DNA of 54,590 nt. Origin: JAJXSS01 sp964547135. Lineage in GTDB: Bacteria; Planctomycetota; Phycisphaerae; Phycisphaerales; Phycisphaeraceae. How positions within the stretch are numbered: position 1 is the first letter of the stretch; each line of letters opens with the position of its first letter. Positions 1-8,674 of this stretch are shown here, one piece after another. The notes under the pieces were generated by a model, which saw only the letters and a program-made list of their open reading frames with translations, was not told the origin of the DNA and made no database searches. Location of the stretch: contig CAZJMK010000021.1 of assembly GCA_964547135.1 (NCBI GenBank), forward strand, positions 1 through 54,590, written 5' to 3'. The position numbers and the translations under genes are program-made.

Positions 1-54
1 TAACCAATTAACCAATTAACCAATTAACCAATTAACCAATTAACCAATTAACCA
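1..54. repeat. Perfect octamer tandem array (period 8)
   Basis: The unit TAACCAAT is repeated about 6.5 times and runs off the left edge of the window. It ends just before the ribosome binding site of the lipoprotein gene at 67. The same unit recurs, more degenerate, at 18961-18993 and 29802-29834, and is related to the GACCACTT-type octamer arrays elsewhere (TTAACCAA versus TTGACCAC differ at two positions). Confidence 0.9.
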
Positions 55-66
55 ACAAAGGTTGCC

Positions 67-531
67 ATGCGAAAACGATTCGTTCAAGCATTGATGTTGT
101 CACTCATGTCTTTCATCGCCCTCGGCTGCTCCACCGCCTGGCAGTCCGTCGATCGCCCGGAAGTTCAAGTCGAGCAAGTGCAGGTGACCGATCGCACCGA
201 CGAGGGCGTGCGTGTTGAGGTGACGGTGCGTTTGAGCAACCCCAATGAAATCGCTCTGCCGTTGGTTTACGCCTCATATGGCGTCGAACTCGACGGTCTG
301 GGGCGCTTTGAACTGGGCGACGCAACCAATCGCTCCCTGCCCGCCAAGGGCAGTCAGATCGTCGTATTGCCCGCTGCGTTTGCCGTTTCAGAACCACTGC
401 CAGACGCGCAGCCGTATCGGGTGTGGGGCCATGTGCAATATGAACCGCCCGGCCAGTTGCGCAAGGTGCTGACCGAAACGGGCATCCCGCTGCCGGGGTC
501 GTCGTTTGCGTCGGAGGGAAGAATGGAATGA
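67..531 (+). CDS. LEA/WHy-domain-like lipoprotein
   Basis: A 154-residue secreted lipoprotein. The first 21 residues form a signal peptide with two basic residues, a hydrophobic stretch and a lipobox ending Ala-Leu-Gly-Cys (Cys21), so it should be lipid-anchored. The mature part (about residues 30-140) resembles the LEA14/WHy beta-sandwich: 'VTVRLSNPNEIALPL' followed by alternating strands matches the 'v.v.v.NPN...l.l' core of that family. These proteins are linked to desiccation and stress or envelope roles, but the exact function is unknown. AAAGG five bases before the ATG supports the start. The gene lies alone between repeat blocks, and no partner gene is visible on the left because the window begins there. 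Confidence 0.75.
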   Translation: MRKRFVQALMLSLMSFIALGCSTAWQSVDRPEVQVEQVQVTDRTDEGVRVEVTVRLSNPNEIALPLVYASYGVELDGLGRFELGDATNRSLPAKGSQIVVLPAAFAVSEPLPDAQPYRVWGHVQYEPPGQLRKVLTETGIPLPGSSFASEGRME

Positions 532-536
532 GCGGA

Positions 537-665
537 AGTGGCCAAGCGGCCGAGTGGTCAAGTGGTCAAGTGCGGGCGACCCGGCATGATGACGCCGAGG
601 GCTTTAGCCCCGGATTCCGCGTATCACTTCCATCAACATCATCCGGCCCTGAAGGGCACGGCGTC
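537..665. repeat. Octamer array plus family C palindrome
   Basis: At 537-571 there is an array of AAGTGGTC-type octamers. At 591-665 there is a family C element: a left arm GACGCCGAGGGCTTTAGCC, about 25 bases of spacer, and a right arm ending GGCTCGGCGTC-like (here GGCACGGCGTC). The outer nine bases pair (GACGCCGAG/CTCGGCGTC) and each arm holds its own small GC hairpin. It sits between the stop of the lipoprotein gene and the convergent end of the HIT gene. Confidence 0.85.
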
Positions 666-699
666 AAATGCTTTCCGATGACTTTGGACCTTGGACTTG

Positions 700-1134
700 T
701 CATCCACGGGCTTTTTGAATCGCATCCATCAGCACACGGGCTTCGGGGTCGGTGAGTTTGCCCGCCGGCCAGCGATACCCCAGCCCATCGCCCACGCGCC
801 GGGGGATGATGTGAAAGTGTACATGATCGACCACCTGCCCCGCCGTTTTGCCGTTGTTTTGCAACAGGTTCCAATCGGGCAAACCCGTGGCCGTCATGAC
901 CGCCTTGCCCAGCATGGGCAGCACCTGCCCCAGCGCCGCCGTGACATCACTGGGCATTTGATCCAATCGTTCCCAGTGGCCCTTGGGGATCACCAGCAAG
1001 TGCCCGCGAGCCACCGGGTTGATGTCCAGAAACGCAAGCGTCTGGTCGTCTTCATAGACCTTGTAGCAGGGAATCTGCCCGGCCACGATCTTGCAGAACA
1101 CGCAATGCGGTTCAAACGGCGGTAACCCCATCAT
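700..1134 (-). CDS. HIT family nucleotide hydrolase/transferase
   Basis: A 144-residue protein of the histidine triad superfamily (HINT/Ap4A hydrolase type), which cleaves nucleoside phosphoramidates or dinucleoside polyphosphates through a covalent His intermediate. The catalytic signature HVHFHIIP is intact near the C-terminal third, and the N-terminal CVFCKIVAGQIP and FLDINPVARGHLLVIPK blocks are typical. Two Cys in CxxC at the start could bind zinc, as in many HIT proteins, although the second zinc ligand pair is not obvious. A longer frame reaches 1242, but GGAGG lies just before the ATGATG pair at 1134-1129, so the short form is chosen. It is the last gene of the pseudopilin operon direction but separated from it by a hairpin pair, so it may be independently expressed. 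Confidence 0.93.
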   Translation of the reverse strand: MMGLPPFEPHCVFCKIVAGQIPCYKVYEDDQTLAFLDINPVARGHLLVIPKGHWERLDQMPSDVTAALGQVLPMLGKAVMTATGLPDWNLLQNNGKTAGQVVDHVHFHIIPRRVGDGLGYRWPAGKLTDPEARVLMDAIQKARG

Positions 1135-1163
1135 GACCTCCCTCAAATCAGCACGTTCGTTCA

Positions 1164-1234
1164 GAGCCGGGGCGTGTCGCCCCGGTATCAATGACTCATG
1201 GTAACCGTCAAACCGGGCCGACACGGCCCGGCTC
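1164..1234. repeat. Family H BIME-like pair of GC hairpins
   Basis: There are two hairpins facing each other: GAGCCGGGGCG/CGCCCCGGT at 1164-1187 and ACCGGGCC/GGCCCGGCTC at 1212-1234, separated by about 25 bases. The same arrangement occurs at 24027-24098. It lies between the gspK-like stop and the HIT start and could act as a terminator or a processing site, but it has no T-tract. Confidence 0.8.
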
Positions 1235-1238
1235 CCAA

Positions 1239-4200
1239 TCATTGAATCCGCACACGCGCAAGCACCCTCGGCGAATCCGTCGGCGAAAGCACATTGGAGC
1301 GATCAAACACCACAATATACCTTGCCATTTCCACCGGCGAACGATCAAACTCGCCGCGTCGATACCCGCGCACGTGAATGTAAGCCGTGAACACATCACT
1401 GCGGGTGGTGAAAATCTGCGACAGGAACTGATACCGCGCCAAACGCTGGGCGGCATCACGATTGTCATTGGCGGTCCCCGCTTCATCGGGCACGGTTCGC
1501 CCGCTGATGCCCGTGTCCTCCGGCAAGGGATAAAGCGTGATGTCGGAGGTGGCAAAATTGGTGTCGCCATCGAGCGCATAGCGCTGCATGCTCACGCGCT
1601 GGTCACTGGCAGCACTGCTGCGACCGGGAATGCCGGCGACCTGGGCAGCCGGGGGCTTGAGCATAAGCAGTTCACCCAGTTGCGCGATGCCGGGGTTGAG
1701 TCGCTGTTTGGTGCGATCCGCCCAGGCTGCGTCCACCAGTTGTTCCCGTCGGGTCGGCGTGAGGTCCGCCGGGTTGAGTTTGGGGCGATCCCGATACTCG
1801 ACAATCGCTGCCATCAGGTCCTGAATTTCATTGAGTGACTCCGGCAGCGGGGCGGCCAAGGTCAGCAGATGCAGCGGCATGGTGTTGATGTTGATCGTGC
1901 CCTGCACAAACTGTTCGGATTGTTCCAAGTCGGCAGCGGCAGGGGGGTCATCATCGGGCGTGGCATCGGGGCTGCTGTCACTGTTGTTGACATCATCGTG
2001 AGCCGGGCTGAGGGTGGTGAACTGTTCCAGCACCATCGCAGCATGGGGAATGCCCGTCGAGTTGGGCACCACCGCCCGGTTGGTGAAATCCAAAAACAGA
2101 CGACGGAATTGCAGGCCGGTAGTACCTGTAGCATCACCCATGATGCCGCTGACGCCATCCAACCCGCTGAGTCGTTGCGGCAGATCGCCGTCATTCGGGT
2201 TGGCCGGGTCGGAGAAGAACCCGAGCATGAACACCTTGCCGATTTCCGCGACACTGAACATCGGCCGACCGGGCACCAAAAGCTGTAAGGCATCGAGACG
2301 TTCATCACCGGTGATGCCCTTGGCATCGACTTGCATAAACGTCACATTGTCAGCGGTGGTGTTGTAGGTGTTGTCGGCCACGATGTCGCGGGCGGTGGTC
2401 AGGCCTGCATCACGGTTGGATAGAAAGCGCAGATTTTCACCCGCCCTTCGTGCGCCAATTTGGGCATGGCGATCCGGGGTGACTTGCGCTGCATTGGGTG
2501 CGTGGATGTATTGGGTGGCGACCTGTAAACCGGTGACGATGAATCGGTCGTAGGTGACATAGGCCCCGGCACCATCGACATCGACCTGCAGGTGTACCTC
2601 AACATCGTTATCAGCGTTGAACAACAGCGAGCCGTTGGGCAGGTTGAAGCGTGTGAAATTGGCTGTACCGGGCAGCCCCAGATCAGCGGGCAGATCGTTG
2701 CCGACGCCGCCCTCGTTGATCGGATTGGCGGCATTGGAAAACAGGATCAAACGTTCACCGGCCCCCATGGCCGGCACCCCCGCCAGAGGGAAGGTGGTGA
2801 CCGCAACGCCGCCCTGCACGATCAGAATTTGAATGCGATTGTTAAGGGCTGTGTCGGGAATGGCTTGGTCAAACGGGTTGCCCAGTTCAATGGCCAGGGC
2901 GCGTGAGTCGGGTTGCAAAACCCATGCGTCAAATTGGGTGTCAAAATCGGTGTCGGTATCCACATACCCCGCTTGCAGATAAACCTCGCGGATAAAAGGC
3001 ATGGGACGCAGGGCGAAGTAAACCTTGTTGGCTCCAAGGATGGCGGGAATCTGATCAACAGCGGCTCCGACCCTGGCCTGACGGGGATAGCTGGTGGGTA
3101 TCGGAAAAACGCCGCCGGGGTCAATGAACCCAGCCGGGGGACGGTAACCATTGGCCGTGTAATCATCGCGGTAGGCTTTCATGCCCAGCGCCAGTTCGAG
3201 TGCCGCTTCGACGATGGGGGTTTGCGGTGGAGCGCCTGTACCGACGCCCAGGTATTGATTGGTGTTGCCGCCGGTGTCGCGGGTGCTCATCGCCTGGAAA
3301 ATACGGCTGCCCATTTCCTCAATCGGGTCGTTGTTGGCGAAGTTGTAAAACGCACCGCCGCGATCGCGCAACAGGTCGTACTTGAGCCGACGGGGATCTG
3401 TGAACCAAGGATACAGATTGTTATTGGCAGTGTTGTCTGCGTAATTACGTGACCATTGCGGCGCGATCAGCACCGAAGCGCCGCTGGTGGTGGTGAGAAA
3501 CTTGCGGACATCGGGGAATCGGCGGTTGGTGATATCTGGATCCGTTCCGCCTTGGAACCATTGGGCGTAAAGATTAAGTACGGTCCCAGCAGCTGGCGGT
3601 GGTCCGTAGGACGGCGGCGGGCTGATGGTCGGATCAACCACGCGCCGGAAATGAGATTCATAAGGATTGTTGGTGGAACTACTGGCCGGCCAATTGGCAC
3701 GCAGGGGCAGCGGGATCGGGCCTTCGATCTGAGCCGTGTAGGGCGGACGGGTCACCTTGGCGTTGTTCAGCCCGCCACGGAAACGCAACTCTTCCTCACT
3801 GTCAGCCCCAAATCGGCGGAAGCGTTCGGTCGAGTCGGCGGTGCGATCATTTTCACGGTCAAACAGGCGCGTTTCGTAACCGTAGTACCGACCCAGTTCC
3901 ATCCATAGTGTCAACCTTGAGTTGCCAGCGGTGTAATCCGTCGGCCAATCCGTTAACGTCAAGCCGTTGTGGAACAAAGGCACCGGCGGCGCAGCGGACG
4001 AGTTCATCCCCGTAAAGCGCATAAAGTTATTCGTCCACTGCGTCTGCACATTGGCCCATTCTGTCGCTGGGGTCGAGGTGTAGGTCACCAGTGCCCGGCT
4101 GAGCAGGCGCGAGGCATCGACTTCGGTGGGGAACCAGCCGCGCGGCCGCTTGTCATCGGTGACATCGACGGCGATACCGTCGTTGGTGAGTGCCGTAGCG

Positions 4201-5024
4201 AGGTTGATGTTGATGAGACTGGAATTGTCGATGATGCGTACCGCCACGACATAATCGACATCGCCGTAGGAGCGGGTTGGAGCGTACTGCCAGCGACTGT
4301 CGGGGATGCCATCGCCGTCGGCATCAACCAGTGCGTTGGTCAAAGGGTTGAGGGCGACATTGGTGTCGGCGGGATTGGCTTGGAACACACTATCCACCGG
4401 GAGAATCGTCGGTGTGGCAGCGGTGAATTGGCCGGGGGTGTGTCCTGCGTCGTTGGGAGCGGTGGTCCAATTCTGCGACCATTGGCTGAGGAACCCGCGT
4501 TCAGCAGTGTTGTAATCCAAATACGTGATCTTCGGCCAGACGGGGTTGGCAGGGATGGTAAAGTCGGGCGTGGTGGATGCCAGCCAGAGGTCATCGTAAA
4601 CACCGAATTGGCCCGCCCCGGCTCCGCCGCCCCACGACCATGCGTTGGTGGGGTAGTCATAAGGTTCGGGGCGATTGGCACCGCCGGTGGGGAAAACATC
4701 ACGGGTCAGTTCACCCAGAACATAGCCGATCACATCCCCGGCCACGCTGTCGGCTCGTGATTCAAACTCGTTGCTGGCCTGCCGATCGGTGAAGGCGATC
4801 TGCATATACGCAAAGCCCATGAGCATGAGCAGTGCCAGCGACACCACAATCAGAATCAGCACCGCCCCCGGACGGTGGGGGTGTCGGGTGGTCAGAGCCG
4901 CGAGCGGAAGCGAGCGGTGGGCATTTCGAATTTCGAATTTAGCGGGAAGCCCCGCTGTTGAAGCCGTCGAATTTCGAATTTGCAGCCGGAGGTTGTCACG
5001 GGTTGTTGTAATCATGGGGATCAT
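1239..5024 (-). CDS. Giant GspK-like minor pseudopilin
   Basis: A 1261-residue protein, about four times the usual GspK length (roughly 300-350). GspK caps the tip of the type II secretion pseudopilus. After a 53-residue leader comes RPG followed by AVLILIVVSLALLMLMGFAY, a prepilin-type helix lacking Glu5 as GspK proteins do. The C-terminal region has a GspK-like helix-hairpin-helix (NTMPLHLLTL and AAIVEYRD). The long centre holds a calcium-type DADGDGIPDSRW motif and a second INLATALT-like stretch. The start at 5024 has GGAGGG eight bases upstream. The leader contains a family G hairpin (4893-4918) and TTTCGAATTT repeats. No other ATG, GTG or TTG lies between Met4 and the cleavage site. The large middle insertion has no family I recognise. 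Confidence 0.85.
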   Translation of the reverse strand: MIPMITTTRDNLRLQIRNSTASTAGLPAKFEIRNAHRSLPLAALTTRHPHRPGAVLILIVVSLALLMLMGFAYMQIAFTDRQASNEFESRADSVAGDVIGYVLGELTRDVFPTGGANRPEPYDYPTNAWSWGGGAGAGQFGVYDDLWLASTTPDFTIPANPVWPKITYLDYNTAERGFLSQWSQNWTTAPNDAGHTPGQFTAATPTILPVDSVFQANPADTNVALNPLTNALVDADGDGIPDSRWQYAPTRSYGDVDYVVAVRIIDNSSLININLATALTNDGIAVDVTDDKRPRGWFPTEVDASRLLSRALVTYTSTPATEWANVQTQWTNNFMRFTGMNSSAAPPVPLFHNGLTLTDWPTDYTAGNSRLTLWMELGRYYGYETRLFDRENDRTADSTERFRRFGADSEEELRFRGGLNNAKVTRPPYTAQIEGPIPLPLRANWPASSSTNNPYESHFRRVVDPTISPPPSYGPPPAAGTVLNLYAQWFQGGTDPDITNRRFPDVRKFLTTTSGASVLIAPQWSRNYADNTANNNLYPWFTDPRRLKYDLLRDRGGAFYNFANNDPIEEMGSRIFQAMSTRDTGGNTNQYLGVGTGAPPQTPIVEAALELALGMKAYRDDYTANGYRPPAGFIDPGGVFPIPTSYPRQARVGAAVDQIPAILGANKVYFALRPMPFIREVYLQAGYVDTDTDFDTQFDAWVLQPDSRALAIELGNPFDQAIPDTALNNRIQILIVQGGVAVTTFPLAGVPAMGAGERLILFSNAANPINEGGVGNDLPADLGLPGTANFTRFNLPNGSLLFNADNDVEVHLQVDVDGAGAYVTYDRFIVTGLQVATQYIHAPNAAQVTPDRHAQIGARRAGENLRFLSNRDAGLTTARDIVADNTYNTTADNVTFMQVDAKGITGDERLDALQLLVPGRPMFSVAEIGKVFMLGFFSDPANPNDGDLPQRLSGLDGVSGIMGDATGTTGLQFRRLFLDFTNRAVVPNSTGIPHAAMVLEQFTTLSPAHDDVNNSDSSPDATPDDDPPAAADLEQSEQFVQGTININTMPLHLLTLAAPLPESLNEIQDLMAAIVEYRDRPKLNPADLTPTRREQLVDAAWADRTKQRLNPGIAQLGELLMLKPPAAQVAGIPGRSSAASDQRVSMQRYALDGDTNFATSDITLYPLPEDTGISGRTVPDEAGTANDNRDAAQRLARYQFLSQIFTTRSDVFTAYIHVRGYRRGEFDRSPVEMARYIVVFDRSNVLSPTDSPRVLARVRIQ
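4893..4983. repeat. Family G hairpin and TTCGAATTT repeats inside gspK-like leader
   Basis: The motif GAGCCGCGAGCGGAAGCG at 4895-4912 is the same as the inverted motif at 16170-16257 and 52590-52655. It is followed by two copies of AATTTCGAATTT (about 4929-4940 and 4970-4981) and a small hairpin AGCGGG/CCCGCT at 4941-4956. All of it is translated in the leader region of the gspK-like gene. Confidence 0.8.
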
Positions 5025-5068
5025 GGTGTGTCCCTCCGGGTTGAGGGTTGGGGTTACCAGCACAGATT

Positions 5069-5098
5069 TTTCACCGCGGAGATCGCAGAGACAGACAG
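5069..5098. repeat. Short nonamer (period 9) array
   Basis: CACCGCGGA, GATCGCAGA and GACAGACAG form three degenerate copies of a nine-base unit, related to the GCAGAGAAC-type units at 20822, 38303 and 52711. It lies just upstream of the gspK-like start. Confidence 0.6.
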
Positions 5099-5115
5099 CG
5101 TTGTAGGGTGGGTCG

Positions 5116-5478
5116 TCCGACGCCGACGAATGACGCCGAGGGCTTTAGCCCCGGATTCCGCGCGTCACTTCCACCAACATCATCCGGCCCTAAAGGGCTC
5201 GGCGTCATTTCAACAACTCCTTCACTCGACCACTCGACCACTTGGCCACTGTTCTATCCCCTCTCCCCCCGGGAGAGTAGGAGTGCTCGCTGCGCTCACA
5301 TTTGAGTGAGGGCGTGCCTTTCACTGGACCAATTTGTCAAATACCCAAGTCCTCGGTCATCCGACGCCGACGAATGACGCCGAGGGCTTTAGCCCCGGAT
5401 TCCGCGCGTCACTTCCACCAACATCATCCGGCCCTAAAGGGCTCGGCGTCATTTCAACAACTCCTTCACTCGACCACT
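5116..5478. repeat. 119-bp perfect direct repeat carrying family C elements
   Basis: Positions 5116-5234 and 5360-5478 appear identical over 119 bases (offset 244). Each copy contains a family C palindrome (5132-5206 and 5376-5450) and the beginning of an octamer array. Between them lie more octamers (to 5250), a family E CTCTCC/GGGAGAG element (about 5253-5315) and half of a family B element (5337-5356). This fills the whole gap between the gspJ-like and gspK-like genes; no gene is seen. Confidence 0.92.
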
Positions 5479-5497
5479 TGACCACTCGACCACTTCT

Positions 5498-7495
5498 TCA
5501 AGGTCGATTGACTTTCAGAATGATTTCCTGCCAGCGACCGGGGGCCAGGGTCCCGGCAGCCTGACCGGCGGTCAGCAGACTGTCCTTGTCGTGCATCCGG
5601 TAACGAATCCGCAGCATGTACGGCCATTTGCTGCTATTGGGGTCGCCAGTGGTCCATGCCTGTGTGTCATCGTGACGGAAGACAAACGCACCACCGTTGG
5701 CGTTGGCAACCCCGGCAGCATTGTGGTAAGGCCCGTTGACGGATGAATAGGGTGTGCCACTGGCCCAATTGGTGTCAGCGCTGAGTGTCAAAGGCTCAGT
5801 CGAGTCATAACCATTGGTTCCGCCCCGGTAGTTGGCAAAGCGCGGACTGGTGTACCAGACAATCGAACCAGCGGGGATGGGGGCGTAGTTGCGATCGAAT
5901 AAATCAGGGCTGGTGCCATCGTCATAATATCCGCCACCATTATCCGGTAGCGTGTCGATCAGCCCATCGTTGTTAATGTCCGCGGCGAAATCGACAATGA
6001 AATCACTGACGTTGGAGGCAAGTAGGCCGTGCATCTGTGCCACCTGCCAGGCAGCGAGACTGGTCATGGCTCCATCATCGTTACTGGGCCGGGGGTTGAT
6101 CCAGAGGCGTCTAGCATCACTGCCCCCGGTGAAGACGAGTATGCCGTTATCGATCACCCTGCTGTCGTAAAGATTTTTGGCTTGGTCTGTGTAAAGAGCG
6201 TAGTTGTTGCCCGGGACTGTGCTGGTTCGGGCGATCAGGGCATTGACGGGGTTTGTTGGTGATTGGCCTGCAGGATAGGTAAGCGGTCGTATGGTAAGGT
6301 CGGTCAGACCATTTTGGACGGTCGGGCCACCCAGTGGGAAATTGGTTCCGACCACCAATGCAAGGGTACTCGTTGTGGATGCGTAAACAGTGATGGGATT
6401 GCCGCCGCTGTTTGGAATTTGTGAACCGGCAGCGTTATAAGGGGCAGCCATGACCAAGGCCTGTCGCCCCAGTATCCATTGATTGGCCAGTCGATTGGGA
6501 TTACCGGCCACCTCTTGCCCCAGACTGCCGACCACGCTTTGCCCGTTGGGGGTGGTACGCAGGCCGTGACCGTACCAGACTCGGGCGTAGGGGGGCTCAT
6601 CGTCCAACGTGGGGTAATGGAAACTGGTGGTCGAGCCGGGGGTAAGCGGGGCGAATTTTTCGTTGGCCAGGTCGCGCTGGGCGATGAAGAAGGTCAGTTG
6701 ATCACTGCGGACCAGTCGCCGGACGGTGCCATAGACCGGGTGCCAGACGGGGACGCCTTCGTGAGGGCCTGGGCCGGAGAGTTCAGCGCCCGAAAGCATG
6801 CCGTCGGATTTGGGGTTTCTTCCAGTGTAATCTTGGGCACCGGAAAGGTTGAATTCATCACCATCAAGTCGGCCGTCGGCAGTAACATCGTCGCCGAGGA
6901 TGTGATGCACGATGACCAGCACGCCGGTGACGTTGCTATCCGCAAAGCCGCCTTGTGCGACCCCCGGCCCGATCATCTGTTTGGCGTCTTCAACCAGTTG
7001 CTGATTCACCGAGCGGGACTGGTTCATGACATCGCTGACGCCCACGCCTGCCCGCACGGCTCGGGTGGCATTGAAAAAGACGCGGTCGATGATCAACACC
7101 ATGACGGTCATGATCGACACGGCCACGAGCATTTCCATCAGGGTGAAAGCGGGGCGGCGGAAGAATTTCGGATTTGTAAAACCAAGCCGAGTACGAGGAG
7201 CGCAGCGACGAGGACTCGGGTATTCCGAGGGTTGACCGTCTTGTTGTGAAGACGCCCTCACCCTACCTTCGCCACGGCGAATCTTCGACTCTCCCGGAGG
7301 GAGAGGGGGTCGGATACTGTTTTTCGGCTGCGTCACTTGACCACTCGAACAATTTGTCAAATACCCAAGTCCTCGTTCGCCTGCGGCGAGACTCGTCCTT
7401 GGCTTGGTGTTCTGCACTTGACCACTTCTTTCTTCCGGCACTTGACCACTTGGCCACTTGACCACTCGACCACTTTGTAATGATTGTCCGCTCAT
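5498..7495 (-). CDS. GspJ/PulJ-like pseudopilin with 116-residue repeat-encoded leader
   Basis: A 665-residue prepilin. The cleavage site is RRPA before FTLMEMLVAVSIM (Phe117, with Glu at mature position 5), followed by a helix and a large periplasmic domain of about 550 residues containing DINNDGLID, a possible calcium loop; usual GspJ is about 200 residues. It is probably a minor pseudopilin of the secretion pseudopilus. The start at 7495 follows the TAA of the upstream gene by 12 bases, with AAGGAG eight bases before the ATG. The first 116 residues are encoded by octamer arrays, two family B hairpins and a family E element. In-frame GTG/TTG codons exist in the repeats, but the latest (residue 79) would still leave a 38-residue leader. 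Assignment to J is by order and hydrophobic pattern. Confidence 0.85.
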   Translation of the reverse strand: MSGQSLQSGRVVKWPSGQVPEERSGQVQNTKPRTSLAAGERGLGYLTNCSSGQVTQPKNSIRPPLPPGESKIRRGEGRVRASSQQDGQPSEYPSPRRCAPRTRLGFTNPKFFRRPAFTLMEMLVAVSIMTVMVLIIDRVFFNATRAVRAGVGVSDVMNQSRSVNQQLVEDAKQMIGPGVAQGGFADSNVTGVLVIVHHILGDDVTADGRLDGDEFNLSGAQDYTGRNPKSDGMLSGAELSGPGPHEGVPVWHPVYGTVRRLVRSDQLTFFIAQRDLANEKFAPLTPGSTTSFHYPTLDDEPPYARVWYGHGLRTTPNGQSVVGSLGQEVAGNPNRLANQWILGRQALVMAAPYNAAGSQIPNSGGNPITVYASTTSTLALVVGTNFPLGGPTVQNGLTDLTIRPLTYPAGQSPTNPVNALIARTSTVPGNNYALYTDQAKNLYDSRVIDNGILVFTGGSDARRLWINPRPSNDDGAMTSLAAWQVAQMHGLLASNVSDFIVDFAADINNDGLIDTLPDNGGGYYDDGTSPDLFDRNYAPIPAGSIVWYTSPRFANYRGGTNGYDSTEPLTLSADTNWASGTPYSSVNGPYHNAAGVANANGGAFVFRHDDTQAWTTGDPNSSKWPYMLRIRYRMHDKDSLLTAGQAAGTLAPGRWQEIILKVNRP
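7181..7477. repeat. Repeat block within gspJ-like leader (families B, E, octamers)
   Basis: Family B hairpins occur at 7181-7225 and 7360-7407 (CCAAGTCCTCG...CGTCCTTGGCTTGG type). A family E CTCTCCC/GGGAGAG element is at about 7251-7310, and octamers of the TTGACCAC type are at 7333-7345 and 7414-7477. On the coding (minus) strand the octamers read AAGTGGTC, the orientation that has no stop codon in any frame. Confidence 0.88.
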
Positions 7496-7507
7496 GACAC
7501 AGACTCC

Positions 7508-8674
7508 TTACGGATTGCGCACGGTGCGCGGCACGGTGAGGATGCGCAACGTCGGGCTGGGGGTGCCGGCGTAGGTCGGGGTGTTGGGGCTGCTTTGAGC
7601 CGACTCGCGCGTCACCGGCGGCGGGGCGTACCACAAATACCCCGGCGGCCCCATGCCCGGCGGACGAATGATCGAACCCTGAACTTTCACCTTGTCGTCC
7701 TCAGCTTCACGAATCTGATATTTCTGCCCATTGGCGTCCAGCACCCAATCACCGACGCGGATTTGATTGGTGTTGACAAAGCCGGTGCGGAAATTGAAGG
7801 TGTCCGAACCGGAGACGGTGACCCCGACGGAGCGTACCGAAGGCGTGCGGTAGTGTTCCAGGTTGGGGCTGCCGAGGTCCACATTGCCGTTGCCGTTGAT
7901 GTCGTTGAAGCCATCGTTGGGGTTGACATTGTTGCCGGAGAAAAAGGGACGAATGGCCCATTGTTCGCCGGCCTGAAAAAGCGGAGCCGCAGTCGGGCGC
8001 AGATGCCACATGCCCGGATCGACGCGCAGGACAAAGACGTAGGTGACAAAGTCGTCGCCATCGGATGGTTTGGCGGCATCGGCAGCACGGGTGCGCCGAA
8101 TCAGCGGAACCCAGACATAACGGCGCATCGACGGATCGGGAATGTGCGATTCAAGAGTGCGGTCGGCCAGAAGCCAGAAGTCGTTGTTGTCAACATCGTC
8201 GATCAGCAACGACACGGGACGCACGATCAACATGTTGGGGGGAATCAGACCATCGCTGGGGTTGTAGGGCCCCGAAGCTTTTTCAAGCGAAGTCAGCACA
8301 AACGGCCGGGTTTGCAGCAGGGTGGTGAGCGACTCTTCCATGGTTTTGGCGGCGATGTCGTCACCGGTCTGTTTCTGCATGAAGATGGCCGAGGGGAAGA
8401 TGGCTGCGACCATGACAAAGCCGATGGCGAAGATGGCCATGGAGAGCAGAATTTCCAGCATGTTGAAACCACCGCGGAAGTGGCCCCCCGGAAGTGGCCC
8501 AGTGGCCCAGTGGCCGAGTGAAGGAGTTGGTGATATGACGCCGAGCCCTTCAGGGCCGGATGGTGTTGGTTGGTGTGATGCAATGAATCCGGGGCTAAAG
8601 CCCTCGGCGTCAATTGCCTGCACTTGACCACTTGACCACTTGACCACTTGACCACTTGGTTTCAGATTCCTCAT
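7508..8674 (-). CDS. GspI/PilV-like pseudopilin with 69-residue repeat-encoded leader
   Basis: A 388-residue prepilin. The cleavage site is FRGG before FNMLEILLSMAIFAIG (Phe70; Glu at mature position 5). The helix ends with a Phe/Ala-rich segment as in GspI, and the soluble domain of about 290 residues is larger than in classic GspI. The start ATG at 8674 overlaps the stop of the upstream pseudopilin (ATGA) and has AAGGAG seven bases upstream, so it is well supported. Residues 5-20 come from an octamer array, 21-48 from a family C palindrome and 49-66 from a second octamer array. The only in-frame alternative start in the repeats (GTG, residue 18) would still give a 52-residue leader. It is translationally coupled to both neighbours. 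Confidence 0.87.
   Translation of the reverse strand: MRNLKPSGQVVKWSSGQVQAIDAEGFSPGFIASHQPTPSGPEGLGVISPTPSLGHWATGPLPGGHFRGGFNMLEILLSMAIFAIGFVMVAAIFPSAIFMQKQTGDDIAAKTMEESLTTLLQTRPFVLTSLEKASGPYNPSDGLIPPNMLIVRPVSLLIDDVDNNDFWLLADRTLESHIPDPSMRRYVWVPLIRRTRAADAAKPSDGDDFVTYVFVLRVDPGMWHLRPTAAPLFQAGEQWAIRPFFSGNNVNPNDGFNDINGNGNVDLGSPNLEHYRTPSVRSVGVTVSGSDTFNFRTGFVNTNQIRVGDWVLDANGQKYQIREAEDDKVKVQGSIIRPPGMGPPGYLWYAPPPVTRESAQSSPNTPTYAGTPSPTLRILTVPRTVRNP
8478..8659. repeat. Repeat block within gspI-like leader (octamers + family C)
   Basis: Octamers of the GTGGCCCA type are at 8478-8520, a family C palindrome at 8537-8611 and ACTTGACC octamers at 8621-8659. The stretch from about 8509 to 8571 is almost the same as 9615-9677 in the next gene, which suggests a shared origin. 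Confidence 0.9.

Noticed and set aside
528..755. Small open frame after the lipoprotein
   Set aside because: It is a translation of octamer and family C repeats, without a ribosome site.
7414..8659. CRISPR array as an explanation for the regular repeats
   Set aside because: Units are 7-9 bases in direct tandem with no spacers and no cas genes; they do not fit CRISPR repeat-spacer spacing.
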